Assembly: GCA_012718935.1 (NCBI GenBank) | Contig: JAAYBH010000447.1 | Coordinates: 1-41,573, forward strand | DNA length: 41,573 bases | Origin: Clostridiales bacterium | GTDB lineage: Bacteria; Bacillota; Clostridia; Oscillospirales; Oscillospiraceae | Direction: 5' to 3' | Shown here: piece by piece, positions 34,170 to 41,573 of the stretch | Numbering within the stretch: the first letter of the stretch is position 1 | How the letters are laid out: the number at the start of each line of letters is the position of its first letter | Position numbers and translations under genes: made by a program | The notes under the pieces: generated by a model | Seen by the model: only the letters and a program-made list of their open reading frames with translations | Databases searched by the model: none | What the model was told of the DNA's origin: nothing

Positions 34170-34613
34170 TCAGTCGGTTTCCTCTTCTTCATCCTCGTCA
34201 AACTCAAATTCCAGTTTCTCCCCGCATTTTGGGCAGGAGATCACACCGGTTTCAAGGTCTGCTTCATCAATGACAATGTCTTCCCCGCAGGAAGGGCATG
34301 TCACCTCATAAGCGCATTCATCGTCCCCGCAGCAGCAGTCATCATCAGAGCAGCAGTCGTCATCATCGTCGTCCTCATCATCATCGTCGTCATCGCCGAA
34401 GAGAACTTCCTCCACATCTGCCAGATCATCGGATACCGCGTCAATCTCCTCGCCAAGGTCGAGTGCGTTTTCATTGAGCTCGTCCAGCTCGTCTGCTATA
34501 TCCGCGAGAGTATCAATAATCGCCGATATGAGCTTCCCTTCCTTGGTCTCTGTATCAAGCTTCAGTCCTTCCGCGAGGCCTTTTAGATATGCAACCTTTT
34601 CCAATACTGTCAT
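34170..34613 (-). CDS. CD1247-type acidic protein with Asp/Cys tract and zinc ribbon
   Basis: 147 residues. The N-terminal helical part (VAYLKGLAEGLKLDTETKEG) matches the CD1247 N-terminal domain of Clostridia. Residues 74-100 are nearly pure Asp and Cys, with Cys at 87, 88, 93, 94, 95 and 100. A zinc ribbon follows (CPSCG at 106-110, CPKCG at 127-131), then an acidic tail. Function is unknown. AAGGAGGT precedes the ATG. It is upstream of the odd ATPase gene, so a metal-related role is conceivable but unproven. Confidence 0.85.
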   Translation of the reverse strand: MTVLEKVAYLKGLAEGLKLDTETKEGKLISAIIDTLADIADELDELNENALDLGEEIDAVSDDLADVEEVLFGDDDDDDEDDDDDDCCSDDDCCCGDDECAYEVTCPSCGEDIVIDEADLETGVISCPKCGEKLEFEFDEDEEEETD

Positions 34614-34662
34614 AATGATACCTCCTTCAGATATTCAACATTTTGTATATAGCCAGACTGTT

Positions 34663-35226
34663 TCAACTCTTTGAGCGCTCCAGATACTCCCCGGTTCTCG
34701 TGTCAATCCGGACCTTTTCTCCTTCACTGATAAATAGCGGCACCTTGATTTCAGCACCCGTCTCAACAGTTGCGGGCTTCGTCACGTTCGTCGCTGTGTC
34801 CCCCTTAAAGCCCGGATCCGTCCGCGTGACGACAAGATCAACAAAATTCGGAGGATCAACATTGAAGACCTTGCCTTTATATGAGTATATTGTGCAGGGC
34901 ATATTTTCTTTCACGAACTTAAAGCTGTCGCCCATAAGGCTGCTGTCGATCGGTTCGAGCTCGAAGGTCTCCATATCCATAAAGTAATACAGATTTCCGT
35001 CATTGTAGCTGTATTCCATGTCACGGCGCTCGACAAACGCGTTTTCGAACTTATCCGTTGGGTTGAAGGATGTTTCAACCACGGCGCCTGTTATGACATT
35101 TTTCATCTTTGTGCGGACAAATGCTGCGCCCTTTCCCGGCTTTACATGCTGGAATTCGACGACCTGCATGACTTTTCCGTCCATTTCAAATGTAACGCCG
35201 TTTCTGAACTCACTGGCAGAGATCAT
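34663..35226 (-). CDS. efp: Elongation factor P
   Basis: 187 residues. EF-P enters stalled ribosomes and helps form bonds at consecutive prolines. The N-terminal loop [15 protein letters not shown] carries Lys32, the residue modified in many bacteria, and the C-terminal OB domain includes [17 protein letters not shown] precedes the ATG. Its neighbour on the same strand upstream is an M24 aminopeptidase, an old Firmicutes pairing. Confidence 0.97.
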   Translation of the reverse strand: MISASEFRNGVTFEMDGKVMQVVEFQHVKPGKGAAFVRTKMKNVITGAVVETSFNPTDKFENAFVERRDMEYSYNDGNLYYFMDMETFELEPIDSSLMGDSFKFVKENMPCTIYSYKGKVFNVDPPNFVDLVVTRTDPGFKGDTATNVTKPATVETGAEIKVPLFISEGEKVRIDTRTGEYLERSKS

Positions 35227-35298
35227 TTTTTATCCTCCCGTATATTGTCTTCTCTGTGAGAGATTTTATCCTATATTCGGTATGTTTGCAAGGGCATT

Positions 35299-36360
35299 TT
35301 ATACAATTAGGAGCTTCTTTGGCAGATTCGTTATGTTTTCGCTCCCGACCCCGGTGATGTATATCACATCCTCAATACGCACGCCGTACCGACCGGGAAT
35401 ATAGATGCCCGGCTCGGCTGAAATAACGGCGCCTTCCGGTATTTCGCCGTCATTGGAGGGGGCTGCATTGGGCGCTTCATGCACCTCAATACCCAGGCTG
35501 TGGCCGAAGCCATGTCCGAAATACCTGCCGTAACCCGCGTCGCAGATAATACGGCGGGCGGCGCTGTCGATATCGCTGCCCCTTACGCCTGCTTTCGCTG
35601 CCGCAATACCGGCCAGCTGAGCGCTTAAAACAGTCTCATATACCTTGATCATCTCGTCATCGGGCTGTCCGACGCATACCGTCCGCGTTGTATCGGAGCA
35701 CCACCCGCCGATTTTTACACCGAAGTCAATCGTCAAAAATCCTTTCTGAATGAGAGCATCCGTCGGAACCCCGTGGGGCATGCTGGACCGGACACCCGAC
35801 ACCACTATGGGATCAAAGGATTTGTCATCGGCGCCGTTTTTCATAAAAAGGCAGATAAGCTCGGCAGCAAGTTCTTTTTCCGTGATTTTATCGGAAATGA
35901 GCGGCAACAGCTCAGTGAATGACTTTTCAGCAATCCGCTGCGCCCTGATCATGCCGTCCAGGTCTTCCCTGCTTTTAACGGCGCGGAGATCCGTCAGGAG
36001 CTTCTGCGACGGCAGCAGCTCGGCAGTCAGGTTCGCGCTCCACTCGGTATATTCGGAATATGCGAGGCGGCCGTCCTCGAAACCCAGTATTTTGATATCA
36101 TGATCCAGAATGATTTTGTTTATTCGCTTACTGTATGTCTCCTCCCGGTCCACAAGCAGGATCTCGGCGCCTCGAATCGCACCGGCTGCCTCCACATATC
36201 GGGAATCGGTCAAAAACCAGGCCTTTTCGGCGGTTACAACGGCGATGCCAGCCGTCGAGTGAAATCCCGTCGCGTACAGCCGGTTCGCCTCGCTTGTGAT
36301 CAGCAGAGCGTCAGCCTCGCTGTTCTTGACAGCCGCTTTGATTTTTTCAATATTGTTCAT
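35299..36360 (-). CDS. Xaa-Pro aminopeptidase/dipeptidase (M24 family)
   Basis: 353 residues. N-terminal creatinase-like domain (ITSEANRLYATGF), then the metal-dependent pita-bread domain: VDFG-like TIDFGVKIGGWCSDTTRT holds the two metal Asp residues, GHGFGHSLGIEVHE the His, and SAEPGIYIPGRYGVRIED the Glu residues. It removes or cleaves proline-linked residues. It lies next to efp. Confidence 0.93.
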   Translation of the reverse strand: MNNIEKIKAAVKNSEADALLITSEANRLYATGFHSTAGIAVVTAEKAWFLTDSRYVEAAGAIRGAEILLVDREETYSKRINKIILDHDIKILGFEDGRLAYSEYTEWSANLTAELLPSQKLLTDLRAVKSREDLDGMIRAQRIAEKSFTELLPLISDKITEKELAAELICLFMKNGADDKSFDPIVVSGVRSSMPHGVPTDALIQKGFLTIDFGVKIGGWCSDTTRTVCVGQPDDEMIKVYETVLSAQLAGIAAAKAGVRGSDIDSAARRIICDAGYGRYFGHGFGHSLGIEVHEAPNAAPSNDGEIPEGAVISAEPGIYIPGRYGVRIEDVIYITGVGSENITNLPKKLLIV

Positions 36361-36366
36361 GTCATA

Positions 36367-36876
36367 TTACCTCATCTTGTTCCTGCACAGCGCGCGGAAG
36401 GGCGCTTCCAGCCAGTAGCGCAGGTTTAAAAGTGGATTTCTGAGCTTCAGGGGCTCCACAACAATGGAGAGAACGCCGGCGCTGTTGGCGGCGATAACGT
36501 CTGTATAAATCTGATCGCCGGCCAAAGCCGTTTCAGAGGGTTGTCTTCCAAGCTGTTTGAGCGCCCTTTTGATGCCGGTGGCAAAAGGTTTTTTAGCGCT
36601 CATGATATAACCGACGTCAAAGGCCTCCGCCAGGCTCTCAACACGTTTTGAACCGTTATTGTTGGTGATGATAAACAGATCAATGCCGCTCTTTTTAATA
36701 TCTCTCGCCCAGATCGCAATACTCTCGGGCGGCAGCTCGGTACCGTACGGAGCCATCGTATTGTCAAGATCAAGAAGGAGCAGACGAATGCCGTGCCCCT
36801 TAAGAAAATCGGGTGTAATCCCGCGCAAGCTGGGAAAAGAATATTTCGGTATCGGAGAAAAGCTCATAAAAGACAC
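36367..36876 (-). CDS. YqeG family HAD IIIA-type phosphatase
   Basis: 169 residues. HAD motif I is LLDLDNTMAPYG, motif II IITNNN, the Lys in SAKKPFATG and the final GDQIYTDV give the full catalytic set. Substrate unknown; distant relatives act on phosphatidylglycerophosphate. It is close upstream of the M24 peptidase gene on the same strand. Confidence 0.9.
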   Translation of the reverse strand: MSFMSFSPIPKYSFPSLRGITPDFLKGHGIRLLLLDLDNTMAPYGTELPPESIAIWARDIKKSGIDLFIITNNNGSKRVESLAEAFDVGYIMSAKKPFATGIKRALKQLGRQPSETALAGDQIYTDVIAANSAGVLSIVVEPLKLRNPLLNLRYWLEAPFRALCRNKMR

Positions 36877-37005
36877 CTTTGCATCATATTTTTATTATGT
36901 CAAAACACATATTAACACTGTACATCCTATGCGTCACCAGTCAGAGTTGAAATAAACGGCGTTAGAAAACGATTGATATTACCACATATCGGGAGGGTTG
37001 CACAA

Positions 37006-37800
37006 TTGGATATAATGACAAACATTATTGTCGCCGTACCGCCGGAGTATCTGGAAGCCGCTTCCCGTTCCGGCTATCCCCTCGCCTATATGATTTACAG
37101 GATCGGGCGCGGCCATCACCTGTTCCGTGCACAGGGCGTCAGCCGTATCGCCGGCGGTGTGATGGTTTTAGATACGGGCGGGTATATCGGCGGCGGGCCA
37201 TCAGCCACGCTTATCATGGAAATACTGGGTGAGTGCGAAAGGAATAAATTCAGCGGCATTGTCCTGGATACGGGCGGCAAGGTCACCTCGCAACTGATGC
37301 TGCTTACAAGTCACCTGGCATCGGAAGCCATAGCGCGCGGTCTGAAGGTGTATGTCCATGAGATACTGTCAGACGCCAGTAAGCATGTGATCGTCCTGAT
37401 CCCGACGGCGCTGTCCGGCGGAACCCTTGCCGGACATATCGGCGATGCCCTTCAAAAATACGGTCCCGGCAGAGTCGCGCTGGAGATTGAACGCGTCCGT
37501 ATGGACTTCTCCCTGCCGGCGGCGCAGGGGACGGGTATTGAGCTTACCGCCGATGAGCTCCAGTCGCTGATTGACGAATATCACCCGCAGTCGTTTTTGT
37601 CAAAGGATCTCTGTGCCTACTATTTTACATACCACGATAAAAAAGGCACCCATTTCGTTTTGTACGACAATGGCTCCAGCATCAATCGCAAGCTTTCCGT
37701 CGCTTCAAAAATGGATATTGAGGACGCATTTATATTTTACCCTCATACAGCGGATATCATCGACAAAATCAAGCCTTCTCTTCCCGGGCAATCTTTTTGA
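37006..37800 (+). CDS. Unrecognised 264-residue protein, possibly a degenerate GH18-like barrel
   Basis: The TTG at 37006 follows GGGAGGG at the right spacing. The sequence alternates strands and helices as in a TIM barrel (FSGIVLDTGGKVTSQ, GLKVYVHEI, VIVLIPTALSGGT). Near the end YDNGSSINRKLSVASKM followed by AFIFYPHTAD recalls the YD-S-K segment of GH18 spore and chitinase barrels. The GH18 catalytic DxxDxDxE is not seen. No signal peptide. Function is not known, and the barrel idea is inference. Confidence 0.7.
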   Translation: MDIMTNIIVAVPPEYLEAASRSGYPLAYMIYRIGRGHHLFRAQGVSRIAGGVMVLDTGGYIGGGPSATLIMEILGECERNKFSGIVLDTGGKVTSQLMLLTSHLASEAIARGLKVYVHEILSDASKHVIVLIPTALSGGTLAGHIGDALQKYGPGRVALEIERVRMDFSLPAAQGTGIELTADELQSLIDEYHPQSFLSKDLCAYYFTYHDKKGTHFVLYDNGSSINRKLSVASKMDIEDAFIFYPHTADIIDKIKPSLPGQSF

Positions 37801-37957
37801 TATGCCTCTCAATGTTGCTCCTTGCACTCATGATCTCATGGCCGCAGCCCGTACACCGAAGTTTAAAATCAGCCCCTATCCGAAGCACCTGCCAGGTCGC
37901 CGACCCGCACGGGTGCTTTTTTTTCATCGTCAGAACATCGCCGACCCGAACGTCCAA
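37769..37957 (-). CDS. DUF951 family protein
   Basis: 62 residues. VGDVLTMKKKHPCGSATWQV, then GADFKLRCTGCGHEIM, are the conserved DUF951 blocks with Cys residues likely to bind a metal. It starts at TTG after GTGGAG. Its 3' end overlaps the convergent 264-residue gene by 32 bases. Function unknown; the family lies near ychF or other translation genes in many Firmicutes. Confidence 0.88.
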   Translation of the reverse strand: MDVRVGDVLTMKKKHPCGSATWQVLRIGADFKLRCTGCGHEIMSARSNIERHIKKIAREEKA

Positions 37958-38000
37958 AAAATCATCTCCACGTGTGAATTTTCCGGGATATGTGTACGAG

Positions 38001-38054
38001 TGGCGATTATCAATCGCCCGTCTACCGTCTCGGGCGGCTGATAGCCGCCCCTAC
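38001..38054 (+). repeat. Paired-palindrome intergenic repeat (copy B)
   Basis: TGGCGATTATCAATCGCCCG, then a short spacer, then GGGCGGCTGATAGCCGCCC ending CTACA. The left palindrome is almost identical to copy A at 3852. The rarA stop codon TAG (CTA on the plus strand, 38051-38053) lies inside the repeat edge. Confidence 0.85.
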
Positions 38055-39316
38055 ATTAAGCCCTTGATCATATCCCAATATTTCTTTGCCGCCTGCTCTG
38101 TTTTATTATCGCCATACGTATAATATTTTGCGTTTTTGATCGTGTCGGGCAGGTATTGCTGCTTTACCCAGTGATTGGGGTAATCGTGGGGGTATTTATA
38201 GTTCTGATCCCGTTCCATACCTGTCGAATCGGCGTGGACGTTCTGGAGCTCCCGGGGGATATCACCGCTCTTCCCGATGCGTATATCCTCTCTTGCTGCG
38301 CTAATAGCCATCACCGCAGAGTTGGATTTCGGCGCTGTGGCCAGGAGGATGACAGCTTCCGCCAGCGGGATTTGCGCTTCTGGCAGCCCCAGCTGGAACG
38401 CGCTGTCGACACAGGCCTTCACGATCACGATAGCCTGGGGGTGCGCCAGGCCGATGTCCTCGGCGGCAATCACCAATAAGCGCCGGCAGGCAGATATCAT
38501 GTCCCCCGCCTCAAGCAGCCGCCCCAGATAGTGCACCGCCGCGTCCGGGTCGCTGCCCCGGATCGATTTTTGCAGCGCCGAGAGAATATCATAATGGCTG
38601 TCGCCGTCCCTGTCATAACGCATGGCGCTCCGCTGGGACAGCATAACGGCGTCTTCAAGTTTCAGGGTGGCCGTTTCTCCTGTTTTTTCAGCCGACGTAA
38701 ACAGGAGCTCGACAGAATTAATTGCCTTCCGCACATCGCCGCCGCACGACGATGCGATGTGGTCGACGACGCCGCCCTCAACCGCCGCCTCGACACCCTC
38801 CCGCTGCTCTATCATCCCGATGGCGCGCAGAACGGCGGGCTTGACGCTTTTTGCCGTCAGCGCTTTGAACTCAAACACCGTGCTGCGGCTGAGTATCGCA
38901 TTGTATACGTAAAAATAGGGGTTCTCCGTCGTGGAGGCGATGAGCGTGATCTTCCCGTTTTCTATGAATTCCAGCAGCGACTGCTGCTGCTTTTTATTAA
39001 AGTACTGTATCTCGTCAAGGTATAACAGCACACCATTGGGCGTCAGAAGGGTGTCAAGCTCGGCGATGATGCTCTTGATATCCGCCGTCCCCGCCGTCGT
39101 GGCGTTGAGCTTGTGGAGCGCCCTTCCCGACCGGAGTGCGATGATATTGGCCACCGTCGTCTTCCCCGACCCCGACGGCCCGTAAAAGATCATATTCGGG
39201 ATACTGCCGCTGTCAATGATGCGCCGCAAGAGCCCCCTCGGGCCCAATATATGCTCCTGCCCGACCACATCATCCAGCGTCGTCGGCCGTATCTCGTCAG
39301 CCAAAGGACGGTACAT
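38051..39316 (-). CDS. rarA: Replication-associated recombination protein A (RarA/MgsA)
   Basis: 421 residues. An AAA+ ATPase that acts at stalled replication forks. DDVVGQEHILG, Walker A GPSGSGKTT, Walker B LLYLDEIQYF (usually DEIHRF), and the C-terminal tetramer domain with HPQAIVIVKACVD are present. Its stop codon is contributed by repeat copy B, so the last residues may have changed on repeat insertion. Confidence 0.95.
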   Translation of the reverse strand: MYRPLADEIRPTTLDDVVGQEHILGPRGLLRRIIDSGSIPNMIFYGPSGSGKTTVANIIALRSGRALHKLNATTAGTADIKSIIAELDTLLTPNGVLLYLDEIQYFNKKQQQSLLEFIENGKITLIASTTENPYFYVYNAILSRSTVFEFKALTAKSVKPAVLRAIGMIEQREGVEAAVEGGVVDHIASSCGGDVRKAINSVELLFTSAEKTGETATLKLEDAVMLSQRSAMRYDRDGDSHYDILSALQKSIRGSDPDAAVHYLGRLLEAGDMISACRRLLVIAAEDIGLAHPQAIVIVKACVDSAFQLGLPEAQIPLAEAVILLATAPKSNSAVMAISAAREDIRIGKSGDIPRELQNVHADSTGMERDQNYKYPHDYPNHWVKQQYLPDTIKNAKYYTYGDNKTEQAAKKYWDMIKGLM

Positions 39317-39381
39317 GCCATCACCACCTTTACGTACAAATCTACCCGATTATTGGTAAAATATCAATATCAAATGCAACA

Positions 39382-39399
39382 GGCGGGATCACTCCCGCC
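39382..39399 (-). terminator. Short hairpin after glyA
   Basis: GGCGGGA pairs with TCCCGCC around a four-base loop, about 20 bases past the glyA stop on the minus strand. The T-run after it is weak (TGTTGCATTTG). Confidence 0.5.
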
Positions 39400-39417
39400 C
39401 GTTCTGCTATTATTCAC

Positions 39418-40665
39418 TTATTCGTACAGCGGATACTTCGATGTGAGCTTACCCACCTCACTGCGGACATAATCCGCTTTATTTTTATAGTCCGACGCCG
39501 TCAGGTAGATGAGCTCGGCGACCTTCACCATATCCTCTTCCTTGAAGCCGCGGCTTGTGACGGCAGGCGAACCGAGGCGGATGCCGCTGGTGAGGGATGC
39601 GTTTTCGGGGTCGTTGGGGATTTTGTTTTTGTTGGCTGTTATATACACCGTATCCAGGAGCTTTTCCATGTCTCGCCCCGTTGTCTTGAATTTCCGGAGG
39701 TCGACAAGCATCAGGTGGTTGTCCGTTCCGCCCGAGACGAGATCGAAGCCATACGTAAGCAGCTCGGCGGCCAGCGCCTTGGCGTTCTTTCGAATCTGCT
39801 GCTGGTAGACCTTGAATTCCGGCTTGAGCGCCTCGCCAAGAGCGATGGCCTTGGCGGCAATGATGTGCATCAGGGGTCCGCCCTGGGCGCCCGGAAACAC
39901 GGAGCTGTTGATTTTTTTTGCAAGGGCTTCGTCGTTTGTCATGAGCAGACCGCCTCTGGGGCCGCGCATAGTTTTATGTGTCGTCGTCGTGACAATATCG
40001 GCGTACGGAACTGGCGAAGGATGCTCGCCAGCGGCAACCAATCCCGCAATATGGGCGATGTCCACCATCAGATAAGCGCCGACTTCCTTTGCGATCTCCG
40101 AGAAGATTTTAAAGTCGATGATACGCGGATAAGCGGAGGCGCCCGCGACGATCATCGTGGGTTTGTGCTTCTTCGCCAGATCCCGCAGCTGGTCGTAATC
40201 AATCAAATTCGTGTCGGCAGTGACACCGTAGGAGACGATATTATGATACTTGCCCGAAAAGTTGGCAGGACTGCCGTGGGAGAGATGGCCGCCGTGATCA
40301 AGGTTCATGCCCAGAACGGTATCGCCGGGCTTCGTCAGGGACATGTAGGCCGCGTAATTGGCCGAGACGCCGGAATGGGGCTGGACATTAACAAATTTCG
40401 CGCCGAACAGCTTCTTTGCCCGTTCGATGGCGATCGTTTCAACCACGTCTACTTCCTCGCAGCCGCCGTAATAGCGGTGACCGGGATAGCCTTCAGCATA
40501 CTTATTTGTCAGTACGGTGCCCGCCGCCAGCAAAACAGCCTCGCTCACGCAGTTTTCCGATGCGATGAGCTCAATATTCCTGCGCTGCCTGACATACTCT
40601 TTCTCGATTGCCGCGCCGACCTCGGGATCGTAGCCGGTGATAAACGCCATCATATCTTTAATCAC
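39418..40665 (-). CDS. glyA: Serine hydroxymethyltransferase
   Basis: 415 residues. This PLP enzyme converts serine and tetrahydrofolate to glycine and methylene-tetrahydrofolate. [37 protein letters not shown] and the PLP-lysine motif [13 protein letters not shown] are all present. The start is GTG after GGAGGAG. It has a good promoter (40699-40727). Confidence 0.97.
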   Translation of the reverse strand: MIKDMMAFITGYDPEVGAAIEKEYVRQRRNIELIASENCVSEAVLLAAGTVLTNKYAEGYPGHRYYGGCEEVDVVETIAIERAKKLFGAKFVNVQPHSGVSANYAAYMSLTKPGDTVLGMNLDHGGHLSHGSPANFSGKYHNIVSYGVTADTNLIDYDQLRDLAKKHKPTMIVAGASAYPRIIDFKIFSEIAKEVGAYLMVDIAHIAGLVAAGEHPSPVPYADIVTTTTHKTMRGPRGGLLMTNDEALAKKINSSVFPGAQGGPLMHIIAAKAIALGEALKPEFKVYQQQIRKNAKALAAELLTYGFDLVSGGTDNHLMLVDLRKFKTTGRDMEKLLDTVYITANKNKIPNDPENASLTSGIRLGSPAVTSRGFKEEDMVKVAELIYLTASDYKNKADYVRSEVGKLTSKYPLYE

Positions 40666-40698
40666 GGGTTCTCCTCCAATTATTTAAAGTGCTAATGT

Positions 40699-40727
40699 AT
40701 TATATCCGAGTGATATGACATTTTCAA
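40699..40727 (-). promoter_or_regulatory. Putative sigma-A promoter of glyA
   Basis: On the minus strand TTGAAA (40722-40727) and TATAAT (40699-40704) are 17 bases apart, about 35 bases before the GTG start. Confidence 0.8.
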
Positions 40728-40809
40728 CGGGTAAAGCGCAAAAAAAGTGGTTTTTATACATCTGTTATGGTATCATAATGCATATAAAATCGTCATCTGG
40801 AGTATTACG

Positions 40810-41442
40810 ATGCAGCGTCAGAACAGAATCAGTCAAATCATCCGCCTGCTGGAAAAGGATTATCCGGAAGCGCAGTGCTCTCTTGAATACATGAAGGATT
40901 ATGAGCTGCTGTTCGCCACCCGTCTGGCCGCCCAGTGCACGGACGAGCGCGTCAATAAGATTACACCCGCATTTTATGCGGCTTACCCCACCCTGCAGGA
41001 CATCGCGGCCGCTGACATCGCCGATGTGGAAAAGTATATCCACTCCTGCGGCTTTTATCATGCCAAAGCCCGCGATATCGTCGCCTCGGCGCAGATGCTG
41101 ATCGGCGATTTCGGAGGCCGCGTTCCCGATACGATGGAGGCTCTTTTAACGCTGCCCGGCGTCGGAAGGAAGACCGCCAACCTCATCCTCGGCGATGTTT
41201 TCGGCAAGCCCGCCGTCGTCGTCGACACCCACTGCATCCGGCTCACGAACCGGATTGGTCTCGTTGCCACGGAGGATCCCGCTAAAATCGAAACAGCGCT
41301 CCGCGAACTGCTGCCGCCCGAGAAATCAAACGATTTCTGCCACCGGCTTGTCCTCCACGGCCGCGCCGTCTGCCCGGCAAGGAGCCCGAAATGCGGCGAG
41401 TGCAGTATTCGGGAGTATTGCGATTATCATAAGAATCACTGA
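40810..41442 (+). CDS. nth: Endonuclease III
   Basis: 210 residues. A DNA glycosylase/AP lyase for oxidised pyrimidines. The helix-hairpin-helix LPGVGRKTANLILGD has the catalytic Lys, VVDTHCIRLTNRIGLV the catalytic Asp, and CPARSPKCGECSIREYC the four Cys of the 4Fe-4S cluster (spacing 6-2-5). The ATG at 40810 follows GGAG; a longer frame upstream runs into the glyA promoter. Confidence 0.96.
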   Translation: MQRQNRISQIIRLLEKDYPEAQCSLEYMKDYELLFATRLAAQCTDERVNKITPAFYAAYPTLQDIAAADIADVEKYIHSCGFYHAKARDIVASAQMLIGDFGGRVPDTMEALLTLPGVGRKTANLILGDVFGKPAVVVDTHCIRLTNRIGLVATEDPAKIETALRELLPPEKSNDFCHRLVLHGRAVCPARSPKCGECSIREYCDYHKNH

Positions 41443-41450
41443 ATAAGAAT

Positions 41451-41533
41451 ATGGATTCCCGCCTTCGCGGGAATGACATGTCAGGGAGCCATACCATCTC
41501 TCCTTTGTCATTCCCGCGAAGGCGGGAATCCAT
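41451..41533 (+). repeat. 28-bp perfect inverted repeat downstream of nth
   Basis: Arms at 41451-41478 and 41506-41533 are exact reverse complements, beginning ATGGATTCCCGCCTTCGCGG; each arm also folds on itself (TTCCCGC/GCGGGAA). The loop is 27 bases. Related TGGATTCCCGC-GGGAATGAC elements are common scattered repeats in bacteria. It starts nine bases after the nth stop and may also end its transcript. No gene is seen in the last 131 bases. Confidence 0.9.
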
Positions 41534-41573
41534 TGCCCGTCCGAGAACTCTTTAACCCCCGCTAGAATCCCCC

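Noticed and set aside
39715-40695. Long plus-strand frame opposite glyA
   Set aside because: It mirrors the codon pattern of glyA, has no recognised motif, and its end runs through the glyA promoter region.

Overview
KIND OF ORGANISM. The window reads as a continuous piece of a low-to-moderate GC, gene-dense Firmicutes chromosome, most like Clostridia (an Oscillospiraceae/Eubacteriales-type genome; the family level is inference). Support comes from the hprK-murB-rapZ-whiA cluster, the DUF512-der-plsY-gpsA cluster, the yceD-rpmF pair, DUF951, YqeG, a CD1247-type acidic protein, sigma-A promoters with consensus-like boxes, strong AGGAGG-type ribosome binding sites, and TTG/GTG starts. No rRNA, tRNA, CRISPR array, phage module or intact insertion sequence was seen. 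LAYOUT. (1) 1-5.7 kb, plus strand: a shikimate/phenylalanine run aroA-aroC-pheA-(aroE+aroK fusion)-aroQ, preceded by the 3' end of an unrecognised ORF. (2) 5.7-9.5 kb, minus strand: hprK-murB-rapZ-whiA, which links carbon catabolite control, peptidoglycan precursor synthesis and the WhiA regulator; the yvcK gene that usually sits between rapZ and whiA is missing. (3) 9.6-13.3 kb: rpmB, a pyrroline-5-carboxylate reductase-like gene, and a convergent 805-residue glycyl radical enzyme with no activating enzyme beside it. (4) 13.3-15.4 kb: small genes (GNAT, two Cys-bearing hypotheticals) mixed with gene remnants, including a DEAD-box helicase shrunk by an apparent in-frame internal deletion. (5) 15.4-20.8 kb, minus strand: DUF512 radical-SAM-like protein, der, plsY, gpsA, and upstream yceD-rpmF from a near-perfect promoter. 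(6) 20.8-23.4 kb: a C-terminally truncated histidine phosphatase, a methyltransferase, a repeat-bearing spacer, and an RluA-family pseudouridine synthase. (7) 23.4-29.2 kb, plus strand: the spermidine/putrescine ABC operon potABCD followed closely by a DUF169 gene and a DegV gene. (8) 29.2-36.9 kb, mostly minus strand: MATE exporter, YebC, an odd P1B-type ATPase with altered core motifs, a CD1247-type protein, EF-P, an M24 aminopeptidase and YqeG. A tiny Asn/Gln-rich plus-strand gene lies at 31.8 kb. (9) 37-41.5 kb: a 264-residue unknown protein (possibly a GH18-like barrel), DUF951, rarA, glyA, nth and a closing 28-bp perfect inverted repeat. HOW IT WORKS TOGETHER. Most of the window is housekeeping: aromatic amino-acid synthesis, phospholipid synthesis (gpsA, plsY), ribosome biogenesis (der, rpmB, rpmF, yceD, efp, rluA family), DNA repair (rarA, nth), one-carbon metabolism (glyA) and polyamine import. 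The parts that merit attention are the divergent P1B-ATPase, the glycyl radical enzyme, the collapsed helicase, the missing yvcK, the tiny N/Q-rich gene, and a family of palindromic GGCGATTATCAATCGCC-type repeats scattered between genes, one of which supplies the stop codon of rarA. I found no clear evidence of a wholly new multi-gene system.
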